Positions 59,501-64,000 of a stretch of DNA of 64,000 nucleotides are shown here, one piece after another. This DNA comes from Gnetum montanum. Lineage: Eukaryota > Streptophyta > Gnetopsida > Gnetales > Gnetaceae. Under the pieces are notes generated by a model. That model had not been told where the DNA came from. It ran no database searches and saw only the letters and a program-made list of their open reading frames with translations. How positions within the stretch are numbered: the stretch's first letter is position 1; every line of letters begins with the position of its first letter. A program made the translations under genes and the position numbers. The stretch lies in the NCBI GenBank assembly GCA_015680685.1, contig MNCI01013583.1:602604-666603 (forward strand). Reading direction: 5' to 3'.

Positions 59501-59857
59501 GTGTATGTCGCAGTTCGTTGTAAACTTGTAGTTTTAGTTAGCTGTTCCTGCGACGTACTGAACTTGTGGAAAGTATCATGAATTACACCATGTTCTCCCA
59601 GCAAATTCTAAATGGACAACATAACCACGACTTTTTGTTGGCAATTCACAATACAAAATCATGTTGTATTTGTAAGTTAATGAAACAAAAATAAAACTAT
59701 TACCAATGCTGGAAGATGAGAAGATTTTCCCGAGTCTTCATCTGGAAGGTAGTCAGATAAAGCATTTGTAAGAACCAGTGCTCTAAGGTATTCGGCTACT
59801 GCATGACTGTCTGTTGCATATTCTCTCTGCTCAAAACGTTTAATGACGTCCTTGGGG
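14415..59857 (-). CDS. FTSH11: FtsH11-type AAA+ zinc metalloprotease, 3' 16 exons (5' end outside window)
   Basis: Membrane-anchored ATP-dependent protease of the FtsH/Yme1 family. In Arabidopsis FTSH11 acts in chloroplast (and reported mitochondrial) membranes and is needed for thermotolerance. Sixteen exons: 59857-59704, 49782-49690, 49576-49488, 48583-48457, 45308-45189, 44137-44087, 41059-40998, 39297-39240, 23742-23617, 23498-23418, 23266-23137, 22990-22842, 22699-22418, 16429-16340, 16241-16188, 14594-14415. They total 1,846 nt, open in frame throughout, giving 614 residues plus TGA. Order in the partial protein: membrane segment near 97-118, Walker A GAPGTGKT at 200-207, Walker B IVFIDE at 255-260, second region of homology with RPGRFD near 313-319, HEGGH at 418-422, and GASND (likely third zinc ligand) near 493. 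The stretch [19 protein letters not shown] and the linker SSYSPKE fit FTSH11 better than FTSH4. All introns are GT-AG. The start codon and targeting peptide are not in the window. No frameshift or stop is seen, so I regard it as functional. Confidence 0.95.
15598..15718. repeat. Long imperfect hairpin in the last FTSH11 intron
   Basis: Arms 15598-15631 and 15685-15718 are inverted copies (about 29 of 34 positions), sharing AGGATTAAAGAATCTC and TGCTGTC, with a 53-nt loop. Either a small foldback/MITE or a small-RNA-type precursor. Confidence 0.7.
16188..16241 (-). CDS. FTSH11: FTSH11 exon 15 of window
   Basis: Eighteen codons: [18 protein letters not shown], the C-terminal helix. Separated from exon 14 by a 98 bp intron. 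Confidence 0.9.
16340..16429 (-). CDS. FTSH11: FTSH11 exon 14 of window
   Basis: Thirty codons: [20 protein letters not shown] then [10 protein letters not shown]. Corresponds to the CGMS..IGP.H segment that follows the M41 helix in FTSH11. Phase 0 at both ends. Confidence 0.9.
16655..17486 (+). mobile_element. 5'-truncated LINE 3' end
   Basis: A GC-rich block in an AT-rich intron. A charged, Arg/Glu-rich frame at 16639-16866 and a Gly-rich one at 16933-17178 are followed by a 3' tail TTATCTCAAAATTTTCTCTA then A7, matching tails at 54.7 kb. Flanked by AAACTTGA at 16647-16654 and 17487-17494 (8-bp candidate target duplication, partly in the A tail). Overlapping ORFs on both strands here are not independent genes. 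Confidence 0.6.
17791..18736. repeat. ~315-bp tandem triplication with a conserved short reading frame
   Basis: Copies begin at 17791, 18118 and 18427 (GGACCATGAATCAACC variants), 327 and 309 bp apart. In each, the plus-strand frame reads MDKPxPETLLVG..TERDD.DC and FLx[13 protein letters not shown] with few stops (best copy 18207-18395). I do not recognise the peptide. Lies in the 6.0 kb FTSH11 intron. Confidence 0.85.
18743..18870. repeat. AT/AAT low-complexity stretch
   Basis: Runs of AATAATAAAAATAAAAATC and ATGATAATGATAAG. Simple sequence only. Confidence 0.7.
19350..20012 (+). pseudogene. LINE ORF1 (DUF4283-type) fragment joined to a LINE tail
   Basis: Frames at about 19438-19530 ([20 protein letters not shown]) and 19562-19768 ([20 protein letters not shown], then [20 protein letters not shown]) match the RNA-binding DUF4283 region of plant L1-type ORF1. 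After about 19950 it goes directly to a typical tail (TTGTTAATATAATCTG, then A9 at 20005). The endonuclease/RT part is missing, so the copy is internally deleted. Candidate target duplication AAAGTTAAAG near 19335 and AAAGTTTAAAAG at 20011. Confidence 0.65.
20830..21900 (-). pseudogene. RTE-type LINE reverse transcriptase fragment
   Basis: Minus-strand frames give [10 protein letters not shown].., [14 protein letters not shown] (21679-21760), [11 protein letters not shown] (about 21440-21475), the RT catalytic motif region [20 protein letters not shown] (about 21135-21190, FADD read as FVDD), [10 protein letters not shown] and [20 protein letters not shown]. These correspond in order to plant RTE-clade RT. 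Many stops and shifts; not functional. Confidence 0.75.
22418..22699 (-). CDS. FTSH11: FTSH11 exon 13 of window (M41 protease domain)
   Basis: Ninety-four codons. LTAYHEGGH holds the zinc-binding HExxH motif. [40 protein letters not shown] and [16 protein letters not shown] follow, all peptidase M41 signatures. It is the largest exon in the window. Reading continues open past the donor GTACAC, but family comparison places the splice there. Confidence 0.96.
22842..22990 (-). CDS. FTSH11: FTSH11 exon 12 of window (AAA lid)
   Basis: Completes the Asp codon, then 49 codons: [16 protein letters not shown]... to [16 protein letters not shown], the AAA lid and the linker into the protease domain. 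Confidence 0.95.
23137..23266 (-). CDS. FTSH11: FTSH11 exon 11 of window
   Basis: Forty-three codons plus one base. [19 protein letters not shown]... ends [11 protein letters not shown]. In most FtsH proteins the last motif reads GTPGF; here Cys-Thr-Thr replaces Gly-Thr-Pro, so it is a local departure in an otherwise conserved exon. Confidence 0.94.
23418..23498 (-). CDS. FTSH11: FTSH11 exon 10 of window (second region of homology)
   Basis: Twenty-seven codons: [20 protein letters not shown] then PGRFDKH, with the arginine-finger region of AAA+ proteases. Confidence 0.95.
23617..23742 (-). CDS. FTSH11: FTSH11 exon 9 of window (Walker B)
   Basis: Forty-two codons. [20 protein letters not shown] carries Walker B, and [20 protein letters not shown] follows. 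This wording is typical of the FTSH11 branch. Confidence 0.96.
24084..24125 (-). mobile_element. Poly(A) tail of a minus-oriented LINE
   Basis: Poly-T at 24089-24098, then GAACAAATAAAAAGCACTTA and TATTAATAAAAT, the reverse complement of the tail seen in other LINEs here. The 5.4 kb LINE at 24141 inserted right next to it. Confidence 0.5.
24706..25190 (+). pseudogene. LINE apurinic-type endonuclease domain
   Basis: Starts with ATG and KILSWNCKG, then (open from 24775) [41 protein letters not shown] and [11 protein letters not shown] (GDFN catalytic block). One stop after KG near 24737. Matches the exonuclease-endonuclease-phosphatase fold of plant L1 ORF2. Confidence 0.85.
25960..26800 (+). 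pseudogene. LINE reverse transcriptase domain
   Basis: [15 protein letters not shown] near 25985, [13 protein letters not shown] and NQVGFIKGR (26120-26300), [20 protein letters not shown] (26365-26430) and [15 protein letters not shown] (26673-26717). The catalytic YADD at 26682-26693 is intact. Several frameshifts separate these blocks. Confidence 0.88.
27418..27640 (+). pseudogene. LINE zf-RVT region
   Basis: [36 protein letters not shown] and [20 protein letters not shown]: the zinc-binding domain typical after plant L1 RT (Cys-x2-Cys, His, Cys). Confidence 0.85.
27790..28430 (+). pseudogene. LINE 3' extension domain, conserved in three copies
   Basis: Frames give [67 protein letters not shown] and [17 protein letters not shown]. 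The same order occurs at 34080-34650 and 52940-53570. I do not know the family with certainty. The layout (a 'LWQ..VxLVDRF' helix block, then 'GVHFxFL') faintly recalls plant mobile-domain ORFs. Confidence 0.65.
28560..29052 (+). pseudogene. LINE-borne charged coiled coil
   Basis: Open from 28630 to 29052: [60 protein letters not shown], then a basic end [14 protein letters not shown]. Almost pure Ala/Glu/Gln/Lys/Arg, predicted long helix with a nucleic-acid-binding-like basic tail. A ~26-bp repeat (AGCAGAGGCAAAACAAG) occurs inside at 28918-28965. Confidence 0.65.
29999..30297. repeat. Direct repeat A, left copy (with SINE-like head)
   Basis: About 300 bp also found at 36912-37207: starts AGTACATTTATGG and ends GGCAAGACCTCA. 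Holds a Pol III-like A box TGGTTAGGTGG (30177-30187) and B box GGTTCAAAGAT (30221-30231), so its right half is a tRNA-derived SINE. Confidence 0.85.
30303..30549 (-). repeat. Copia 3' LTR
   Basis: Shares about 245 bp with 36663-36907 (CATCCAAACATCACAACC ... GCATAATGATGAGTTTG). The left ~70 bp present in the other LTR (36590-36660) are missing here, replaced by repeat A. Confidence 0.85.
30600..31110 (-). pseudogene. Copia RNase H
   Basis: [20 protein letters not shown] then [15 protein letters not shown] in the frame 31105-30866, as in copia RNase H (LEGYxDADxAG..STSGY). Broken downstream. Confidence 0.75.
31110..31900 (-). pseudogene. Copia reverse transcriptase
   Basis: [18 protein letters not shown] and [20 protein letters not shown] lie in the frame 31777-31589. 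The active site reads YVDG at 31508-31519 instead of YVDD. Confidence 0.85.
32310..33200 (-). pseudogene. Copia integrase
   Basis: [20 protein letters not shown] and [11 protein letters not shown] (frame 33178-32972) hold the first two catalytic Asp positions. [39 protein letters not shown] and [12 protein letters not shown] (frame 32706-32416) are the C-terminal part. Confidence 0.85.
33490..35542 (+). mobile_element. LINE copy L2, 5'-truncated, inside the copia element
   Basis: Same family as 24.1-29.6 kb. zf-RVT block [20 protein letters not shown] (33780-33840), extension domain [20 protein letters not shown] and [12 protein letters not shown] (34448-34570), charged coiled coil about 34730-35140, tail TTATTTTTTGAAATTAATAA then CAGAAAC. 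Candidate 7-bp target duplication AAACAAT at 33483-33489 and 35543-35549. The copia sequence continues on both sides. Confidence 0.8.
35551..36540 (-). pseudogene. Copia gag and protease
   Basis: The gag part, [12 protein letters not shown] and [13 protein letters not shown], lies in the frame 36100-35903. Protease [19 protein letters not shown] (DSG read as DFG) is in 35874-35551. The LINE insertion lies just below. Confidence 0.8.
36590..36918 (-). repeat. Copia 5' LTR
   Basis: Directly beside the primer-site relic at 36577-36589 and starting TGTGAAG on the plus strand (CA end of the LTR). Its far end is cut about 20 bp short and continues into repeat A. Confidence 0.8.
36912..37207. repeat. 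Direct repeat A, right copy
   Basis: Homologous to 29999-30297 in the same orientation, including the SINE-like A box TGGTTAGGTGG (37092-37102). Placed outside the copia LTR, as is the left copy. Confidence 0.85.
37217..37288 (+). tRNA. tRNA-Pro-like pseudogene or SINE head
   Basis: A 72-nt stretch follows the plant tRNA-Pro pattern: GTCTAGCATTATGATTCT (D arm), ACATAGGTTGCAAG (anticodon arm; AGG would be the anticodon), AGGTCC, GAGTCCAATTCTC (T arm) and CCCC end. The acceptor stem is mispaired, so I regard it as a relic, not a working gene. Confidence 0.6.
37259..37445. repeat. 95-bp tandem duplication including the tRNA T arm
   Basis: Units begin AGGTCC at 37259 and 37354. Both contain GAGTCCAATTCTCATGATAC and GATGCAGAGATGGATCAGC. 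The copy repeats the 3' half of the tRNA-like sequence. Confidence 0.9.
37640..38650 (+). mobile_element. LINE 3' end with long poly(A)
   Basis: Gln/Ala-rich frames at 37800-38050, then a G/T-rich untranslated region, GAATTAATATATACACC and an uninterrupted A16 run at 38631-38646. The long clean poly(A) suggests a relatively recent insertion compared with the other LINE pieces. No convincing target duplication found. Confidence 0.65.
39240..39297 (-). CDS. FTSH11: FTSH11 exon 8 of window
   Basis: One base plus 19 codons: [19 protein letters not shown], the universal FtsH segment before Walker B. Followed downstream by the largest intron in the window, about 15.5 kb. Confidence 0.93.
40998..41059 (-). 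CDS. FTSH11: FTSH11 exon 7 of window
   Basis: Twenty codons plus two bases: [20 protein letters not shown], the conserved pore-loop region after Walker A. The last split codon (AT+G) is Met. Confidence 0.93.
41790..42125 (+). pseudogene. Ty3/gypsy RT fragment
   Basis: [20 protein letters not shown] and [12 protein letters not shown] correspond to FGLxNAPxTFMRLM...VYFDDILI of chromovirus-like RT (YFDD read as FFND). Only about 110 codons survive. Confidence 0.8.
42130..42302 (-). mobile_element. tRNA-derived SINE (minus)
   Basis: On the minus strand an A-box-like CCATGGTAACG (about 42284-42294) and B box AGGTTCAATTCT (42247-42258). Body with GGTCTCAGGGGATATCC follows. A box weak. Confidence 0.5.
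42310..44086. other. FTSH11 intron, no gene recognised
   Basis: Repetitive AT-rich sequence. A less AT-rich stretch at 42570-42860 has coding-like composition but no family I recognise. CT-rich simple sequence at 43812-43846. Confidence 0.4.
44087..44137 (-). CDS. FTSH11: FTSH11 exon 6 of window (Walker A micro-exon)
   Basis: Only 51 bp: [17 protein letters not shown], the complete P-loop (GxPGTGKT type). Donor GTAAGC. Invisible to ORF-length filters and found only by motif. Confidence 0.95.
44982..45010 (-). mobile_element. Poly-T run, likely tail of a minus LINE
   Basis: A run of about 24 T followed by GATAATAAAATTTTC, the complement of GAAAATTTTATTATC as seen before poly(A) in LINE tails here. 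No LINE body beside it. Confidence 0.4.
45189..45308 (-). CDS. FTSH11: FTSH11 exon 5 of window (AAA domain start)
   Basis: Forty codons, phase 0. Contains the FtsH hallmark [20 protein letters not shown] and [10 protein letters not shown] directly before the Walker A exon. Confidence 0.95.
45309..48456. other. 3.1 kb FTSH11 intron, no gene recognised
   Basis: The frames at 46576-46806 and 47127-47339 are open but match nothing I know and show no supporting structure. Confidence 0.4.
48457..48583 (-). CDS. FTSH11: FTSH11 exon 4 of window (end of anchor, linker)
   Basis: One base completing Trp, then 42 codons. [18 protein letters not shown] finishes the membrane anchor, and [16 protein letters not shown] is the serine-rich linker before the AAA domain. 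The acceptor CTGAAG at 48584 gives the right phase. The alternative acceptor TGTGCAG further in would break the frame. Confidence 0.92.
49488..49576 (-). CDS. FTSH11: FTSH11 exon 3 of window (membrane anchor start)
   Basis: Twenty-nine codons plus two bases. [19 protein letters not shown] is strongly hydrophobic and forms the first half of the single visible membrane segment. The exon ends in TG, and the codon is completed as TGG (Trp) by the next exon. Confidence 0.9.
49690..49782 (-). CDS. FTSH11: FTSH11 exon 2 of window
   Basis: Thirty-one codons, phase 0 on both sides. The stretch QRASGN...FLNPGLSE...PLHVVM matches the conserved segment before the membrane anchor. The intron upstream is about 9.9 kb; the one downstream is only 113 bp. 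Confidence 0.9.
49905..51562 (+). repeat. 5' LTR with 1.36 kb insertion
   Basis: The left part (AATATATAGCAATGCC ... GGTTTGCTTAAAAACAACC) and right part (TTCATAATGACTTTAGATGT ... GATAAGCCCTAAC) match the continuous LTR at 55254-55565. The insert 50051-51408 is bounded by ATTGATA (50044-50050 and 51409-51415). Confidence 0.7.
50921..51413. repeat. 283-bp tandem duplication
   Basis: AGGTTTTTCAAGATTGGTTG starts at 50921 and 51204. Both units contain ACTAAGAGCCACTTATTGC and CACCTATCCCATAAGGGATTG. The second copy is incomplete. Upstream lies a TATA-like ACTATAAATACCC (50464-50476). Confidence 0.9.
52424..52600. repeat. 88-bp tandem duplication in LINE L3
   Basis: TGATCCCTTTGC starts at 52424 and 52512. 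Both units end with CCTAATCATAAAGCATAAGT. Confidence 0.9.
53003..53078. repeat. 38-bp exact tandem duplication in LINE L3
   Basis: AACCTTCGTGTGTGCACTTT ... GGGCAAAGCTG twice without a mismatch. Confidence 0.95.
53282..53361. repeat. 40-bp exact tandem duplication in LINE L3
   Basis: TTTCTTCACTGGACCTATAC ... GCTAGCAATCAA at 53282 and 53322. It breaks the reading frame of the extension domain. Confidence 0.9.
55077..55225 (-). mobile_element. tRNA-derived SINE (minus)
   Basis: A box GTTGGCCTAGTGG (complement at 55204-55216) and B box GGGATCAATTCTA (complement at 55153-55165). The body carries TAGTTATAAAGTTGTAAATT and GTTTTGGGTTTTGACA, like the body after 12146. Confidence 0.7.
55254..55565 (+). 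repeat. 3' LTR (uninterrupted copy)
   Basis: About 310 bp from TATTGGAATATATGATG to GATGGGACCTAACA. Serves as the uninterrupted reference for the LTRs at 49.9 and 60.3 kb. Confidence 0.7.
56064..56427. mobile_element. 364-bp MITE with 9-bp target duplication
   Basis: GTTAGAACC occurs directly before (56055-56063) and after (56428-56436). Ends AATGATTTTTT and TTTAATCATTG are short inverted repeats. Nine-bp duplications are usual for Mutator-type elements. An internal direct repeat CATCGTTTCGG lies at 56090 and 56102. No ORF. Confidence 0.7.
56532..56628. repeat. Small foldback with 28-bp tandem core
   Basis: Inverted arms CTTGGCCAAATTTT (56532-56545) and AAAATTTGGCCAAG (56615-56628) enclose two 28-bp units starting at 56549 and 56577 (ATACCGGGTGTTACAAAA and ATACCAGGTGTTACAAAA). 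Likely a MITE piece. Confidence 0.6.
56700..59180. other. FTSH11 intron, no gene recognised
   Basis: AT-rich. Two related segments at about 58447-58550 and 58665-58775 share TTCATAATCTGTTT and GTTTACTACAATT. A 21-bp unit TTGTCTATTCTTATCATGCA is doubled near 57858-57900. Nothing coding. Confidence 0.4.
59189..59462 (+). pseudogene. Retrocopy-like coding fragment, family unknown
   Basis: Frame 59189-59386 reads ...[20 protein letters not shown] then [12 protein letters not shown]. After a shift, a second frame reads [20 protein letters not shown] and ends at a TAG near 59467. Codon content is unlike the AT-rich surroundings. Antisense to FTSH11 within its intron. I cannot name the family. Confidence 0.35.
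59704..59857 (-). CDS. FTSH11: FTSH11 exon 1 of window (N-terminal region)
   Basis: Encodes 51 residues starting [14 protein letters not shown] and ending SSHLPAL, preceded by one base of a split codon. It matches the pre-membrane region of plant FTSH11 (family knowledge). The acceptor is a CAG with an alternative GAG three bases upstream (59860), so a NAGNAG choice is possible. The donor is GTAATA. No earlier coding exon was found between here and 64000. Confidence 0.85.
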
Positions 59858-60289
59858 CTGCTCAAGTCAAAAACCAAACAAATTTAAACAAAAAAAGCTA
59901 AACAGCACTATTAAAACAAGTTTTGATATTACTAATTTTGCATAAATACTATGCTAATGTTTAAACAACCAATTAATTTGTAAAGGGTATTTTCATAACC
60001 AGTAGAAGGTTGGAAAGAAAATCATATAAAATGAGATTTAACTGCCAGTGGCCCTGCAACTAGCAAGATTTGCCACAAATTGAGGTTAGGAATATGTTTG
60101 TACCATAATGATGATGAAATTCAAAATTTTATGTTCTTTCTAAATCAGATGCTTATATGACAAACCCTTATCATGTTCCTTGGTTGATCCTTAATATCCC
60201 AAGAAATTTCTGGTCTAAATCTAAATTTTATTATTAATAAAATCTTCATTTTACTGTCTAAACTTCAAAAACATATAAGATGTGAAGCC

Positions 60290-61525
60290 TGTATTGAAAT
60301 AGATAGCAATGCAATAATAATATAGCCACTAGACATTTTTAGAAGTTTCTACACATTTGGAGAATAAATCTAGGTTCAATGAACCTTAAGTTAGCTTAAA
60401 ACATACTTATGAAGATTAGATCGGATCACAGATCATATTTTCATTCCTAAGATTCTGAATTCAGAATCACATGGAATTGTGATAGTAAAAAAACATTAAA
60501 AAAATATCAAATTATTAATCATTTTCAAAAGTATATGCAATTAAGAAAAAAAAATTGAAAATCCATAAAAAAAGACCAATATATTCAACTTTAAAATAAA
60601 AATTTCTAAACATATTGATATAATAGCATTGCATCATGCATAACCATCAACATAAATTCATTGTTTATACTCTCATATACATTACAAAAATTTTCAAATG
60701 TAAAGTACACTACAGGTTGCTTCTTTGTGCTACACTGCAGTATTTAGTATTCAACTTCAACTAAAACAAATAAGTTGAAGAATGTCTGAAATCAGCTATT
60801 GAAGTGCTTCAAAATGAGTTCAAGAATATGCTACTAAGCTCTTGAAGAATGTGTTGTTGAGCTTCCCAAGAATGCGTTTTGCTCCAAATGCACTGCTCCT
60901 TGTAAAAGAAAGCACACTCAAAGCGTTGAAACTGTTGATGATGCATATCTAAAATGTTTTATGCTCATTCTTTCTACTTTTATAGCTGTATTAATTCTTG
61001 AATTTTGTTATTCCCATGATATTTTAATGTTTAAAGAAATGTTTAACATTAAAAAAGTGTTAATTTCTAATTAGTGTTTTTAAAGATTCCAAGAATTGTC
61101 TAGAATTACCTGAAATCATCTAGAATTGCCCAAAATCATTTGGAATCACATGACATCGCCTAGAATTTTCTAAAATCACCCAGAATGATGATTTTTCATC
61201 TAAAATCGCAATTCCTAATTGGATCGCAATCTAGAACAAATCCAGCTCACAATTGTTCGGATTGCAATTCAGAATCACCTAGATTGCAATTCCAATCCAA
61301 TCTTCATACGTATGGCTTGAAAACAACCACATGTAAAAATTGAAAAAAAATGGTAATGGAATTAATTGTATAAACATTTACCATATTTGGTAGGGGCTCA
61401 GGACCTGCTGTCAATTTTCTCTCTTTTCATAATGGGTTCATATGTGTTTTTCAATTTGTTTTTGGTGTGCTAATTTTTATTTCCAAACATAGAATCTGTT
61501 ATTACTAATGGCCATTGTAGAAACC
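60290..61525 (+). repeat. Solo LTR interrupted by a hAT-like element
   Basis: 60290-60401 matches the left part and 61315-61525 the right part of the LTR at 55254-55565 (GGTTCAATGAACCTT; ACAACCACATGTAAAAATTG; TAGAATCTGTTATTACTAATG). No internal retroelement sequence is seen beside it. Upstream of the first FTSH11 exon in the window, so in an unseen intron or 5' flank. Confidence 0.6.
60402..61314. mobile_element. 913-bp non-autonomous hAT-like element
   Basis: Terminal inverted repeats: left CATACTTATGAAGATTAGAT, right (complement) CATACGTATGAAGATTGGAT. Flanked by GCTTAAAA (60394-60401) and GCTTGAAA (61315-61322), 7 of 8 identical. The empty site GCTTAAAAACAACC is seen in the LTR at 49.9 kb. 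No ORF. Interior has repeats of CTAGAATTGCC/AAATCA words (61090-61200). Confidence 0.8.
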
Positions 61526-64000
61526 TACATTTGTACATGTAACATTAGTACTCTATTAAATACTTTGACTTTAACTTTTTTTAAAGCTTATATATATGTT
61601 TATAGATATGTCTAATGCTTCTAAGTAATATCAAGACTTTTGTTTGGGTGACATAAAGAAGATTACTATTTATTTCTAATTTCCTTCAAATTATTTATTA
61701 TTTTAAGTTATATATATCTTATTGACATACGAGCATGGAAAGTCTAACATTATTTTAGAATAATACTAGGAAATTATGGATCCTAGTTTATTTTGACATT
61801 TAGTTAAAATTTTTAATTTATTGAATATTTAACTAATTAAAATATGTCCAAAATCCAAAGTTGTTAGATCATGATCTAATTTCATGGACTAACTCAGTTT
61901 TACACCTAGAGTATAGATCTACAATTAGCTTTTCAATTTGAGTCCTAGATTTTGAGATTTTAATGTTACACGATTTTTAAAAAAAGTACCTTGTGGAACC
62001 ATATTTTCCTTAATTTGATTAAAATATTAATTTTGAGCATAGTAGTTATGGCATGTTTGTGCTTGTTACTATTGTCTTGACATGTGTAAAATGTTGGATG
62101 TACAATAAGTTTAATATCAATGATTTTTACTAGATAGACTATAGGAAATGTGGCAAGTAGATAAAAGGCCAAAAAATAGATTGGAAACCCTCATAGTTTA
62201 TAGAGTAATAAGTAACTTAAAACAAAATAAAAAAGTAGGGTCATAAGAAAAGTCAATGTAGAATGGTGATTTATGCTTTATGACATGCTTATGATGACAT
62301 CTATTTTTTTAATGTTAATTATGCACTTCATATTAATGGTTGGAAAAGGGACAATGGTTAGAAAAGGAACAAAGAACTCATTTAATAACGGCCATGTGAC
62401 TCTCTTGAGTGTTGTTACTCTCGCATGTCCACTTGCTCACTTGCTCATGAGATCTTACTTGTCAACGTTAAATAGCAATGATGCCATAAATAAAAAGTTG
62501 ACTTTTGAAGAATAAGTTGTCTAGTCTTTGCCCATTGTATAAACTTTTATGCACAAGTCTGTGTCCAAGCCTTCGAGTTTCCTCTGTCCTATGTATAGGT
62601 AAGGGGGCAAGGGAGGGGGTGTGGCATGGGTGGGGTGTGTAGTGGGGGGTGTTTGCTCTCATTTTCAACTTTGCCAAGGAAGGGGAAACTATGCTACTTT
62701 GAGGGGTGAGGAGTTAAGGAGAGGAAAAAGAGAAAGAGAGTGGTTGTTCCTTGCTTGTTCTCAGCCATCTCTTGGACTGCCTTGAGTGCTCTTGTGAGTT
62801 CTTGGGACACTGATTTTGCTGCTACTATTGAAGGCTTTTGTGACTGATTTTTGGAGAGTCTTTGGCTGATCCAAAGGACTGTCTTCTCTGATTTTTGTGA
62901 GAGGATTTCAGCAACACATTGGACTTGCAGTTTAAAGCTGATTTTTTAAGGCTACAGGCTGAACAACCCCCCAAGCTTGAGGTGTCTTCTCCCTCTCCAA
63001 ATTGGCCAAACTCAACTAAAGATGTGTATTCCAAACCTTCATTGTAAAGAAATTTTTAGTAGGTGTTTCATGTTTTATTGATTTAGACAATTGAGAATTA
63101 TTTTATGAGGGCATGCGGGATTTTCGTGTAAGTTGTGAGTCATGCATGGGGTCTTTCCTAAGTCTTGGATCTGATTTTTGACATGAATGTATTGGGCTCA
63201 TGGGTTAGCATTTCCTTTCTAGCATGTGTACTTGTTATTTCATGCTTTTGCAATCATATTTTTTAAGAAATGCCCCCCATTATTCTATCCAAGATTGGTG
63301 ATCTCTTGTGTGGGCTACAAGGGTTTGGTTCTTGGAGGCACTAGATAGTGCTAGCCCCCACCATTTTATCCAACCCCAATGTTCTTCTTGTGTAGGCTAA
63401 AAGATGCTGTAGGGTTGGAGGGACTTGGTGTATCACAGCTGGATGGCCAAAGGGTCCACTGCATACTCATTTAAAAATAAAAATAAGCTACGCATATGGA
63501 TGATTTTTGGTGTTTTTTGTTAAGTGCACATGTTCTATTTTGTTGAGCATCTTTGGGTCAGTTTTGAAGGGTTTTCAAGAGAGTATTCATGTTCCAATTC
63601 ATTGTTAAATAGTCATTTGTTCAAGGCTACATTTCTGTTAATGTGAAAATATGAGAGGCTGGAAAATTTAATAATGAAGATTTCAAAGTTTGGCACCATG
63701 TCAATCCATCATGGAGTTCAAGCTTAGTACATATTCTCTCTTATTGTTTCCCCTCCTTTCCATTTAGCACAAGTGCACATGAAATTTTACTACTTGTCTG
63801 CTCCAAAAATCAGATTTCTAATTATTTAATGATGACTGTTCATAGTGATACTGTTACCCTTTTTTCTATGGTTATCATCTACTGTTCATTGTCTTTCTGA
63901 TGTCATAAAATAAGAATGATAAGAATGATAATGATAAACAGTCACCTTTAGAAGTCTATTCCCTGTCTTTTTTATCTTCTTTTTTTAAGTAAAAGATATT
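61526..64000. other. No gene recognised to the window edge
   Basis: AT-rich to 62550, then a less AT-rich block 62560-63060 with a G-rich strand at 62597-62654. None of the minus-strand frames resembles the N-terminus of FTSH11, so the gene start is presumably beyond 64000. Confidence 0.5.

Noticed and set aside
59860-64000. Further 5' exons of FTSH11
   Set aside because: Searched the minus frames for pre-membrane or transit-peptide-like exons with splice sites; found none convincing.
1-64000. CRISPR arrays, operons, phage or bacterial defence systems
   Set aside because: Repeats are tandem or transposon-derived without spacers, and the gene is spliced; the sequence is plant nuclear.

Overview
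The window looks like nuclear DNA from a land plant with a very large genome, most likely a gymnosperm (conifer type). This is an inference. It rests on one plant gene stretched over at least 45 kb by long introns, very low gene density, and layers of old, stop-riddled retroelements nested in one another. Nothing suggests a bacterial or organellar origin.

The one gene I can support is on the minus strand: a plant FtsH11-type AAA+ zinc metalloprotease. I place 16 exons between 59857 and 14415. They sum to 1,846 nt, join in one frame with consistent splice phases, and encode 614 residues plus a stop: N-terminal region, one membrane segment, Walker A, Walker B, second region of homology, HEGGH zinc site and C-terminal helical tail. 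The 5' exons (transit peptide and start) lie beyond 64000. Introns range from 98 bp to about 15.5 kb.

Layout. 1-1815: minus-strand Ty3/gypsy gag and its LTR. 2.1-10.85 kb: a decayed plus-strand Ty3/gypsy element with pol, a spacer, a 2.7 kb ruined downstream ORF and a 3' LTR. 12.1-13.1 kb: tRNA-derived SINE heads and a triplicated ~324 bp unit. 14.4 kb onward is the FTSH11 gene. Its introns hold LINE pieces (16.65-17.49, 19.35-20.01, 37.6-38.65 kb), a triplicated ~315 bp unit (17.8-18.7 kb), an RTE-type LINE fragment (20.8-21.9 kb), a 5.4 kb LINE with 15-bp target duplications (24.14-29.58 kb), a Ty1/copia element (30.3-36.9 kb) itself split by a LINE, and a tRNA-Pro-like relic. The large first intron in the window (49.8-59.7 kb) holds an LTR element split by another LINE with 15-bp target duplications, a SINE, and a 364 bp MITE with 9-bp duplications. 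Upstream of the first exon, at 60.3-61.5 kb, lies a solo LTR split by a 913 bp hAT-like element.

The most interesting non-gene signals are (i) a LINE family, seen in three independent copies, that carries an extra conserved domain and a charged coiled coil after its reverse transcriptase and zinc-finger region; (ii) arrays of GATATC-centred palindromes just upstream of the TATA box in one LTR family; and (iii) several insertions whose target duplications and even empty sites can be read directly from the sequence.
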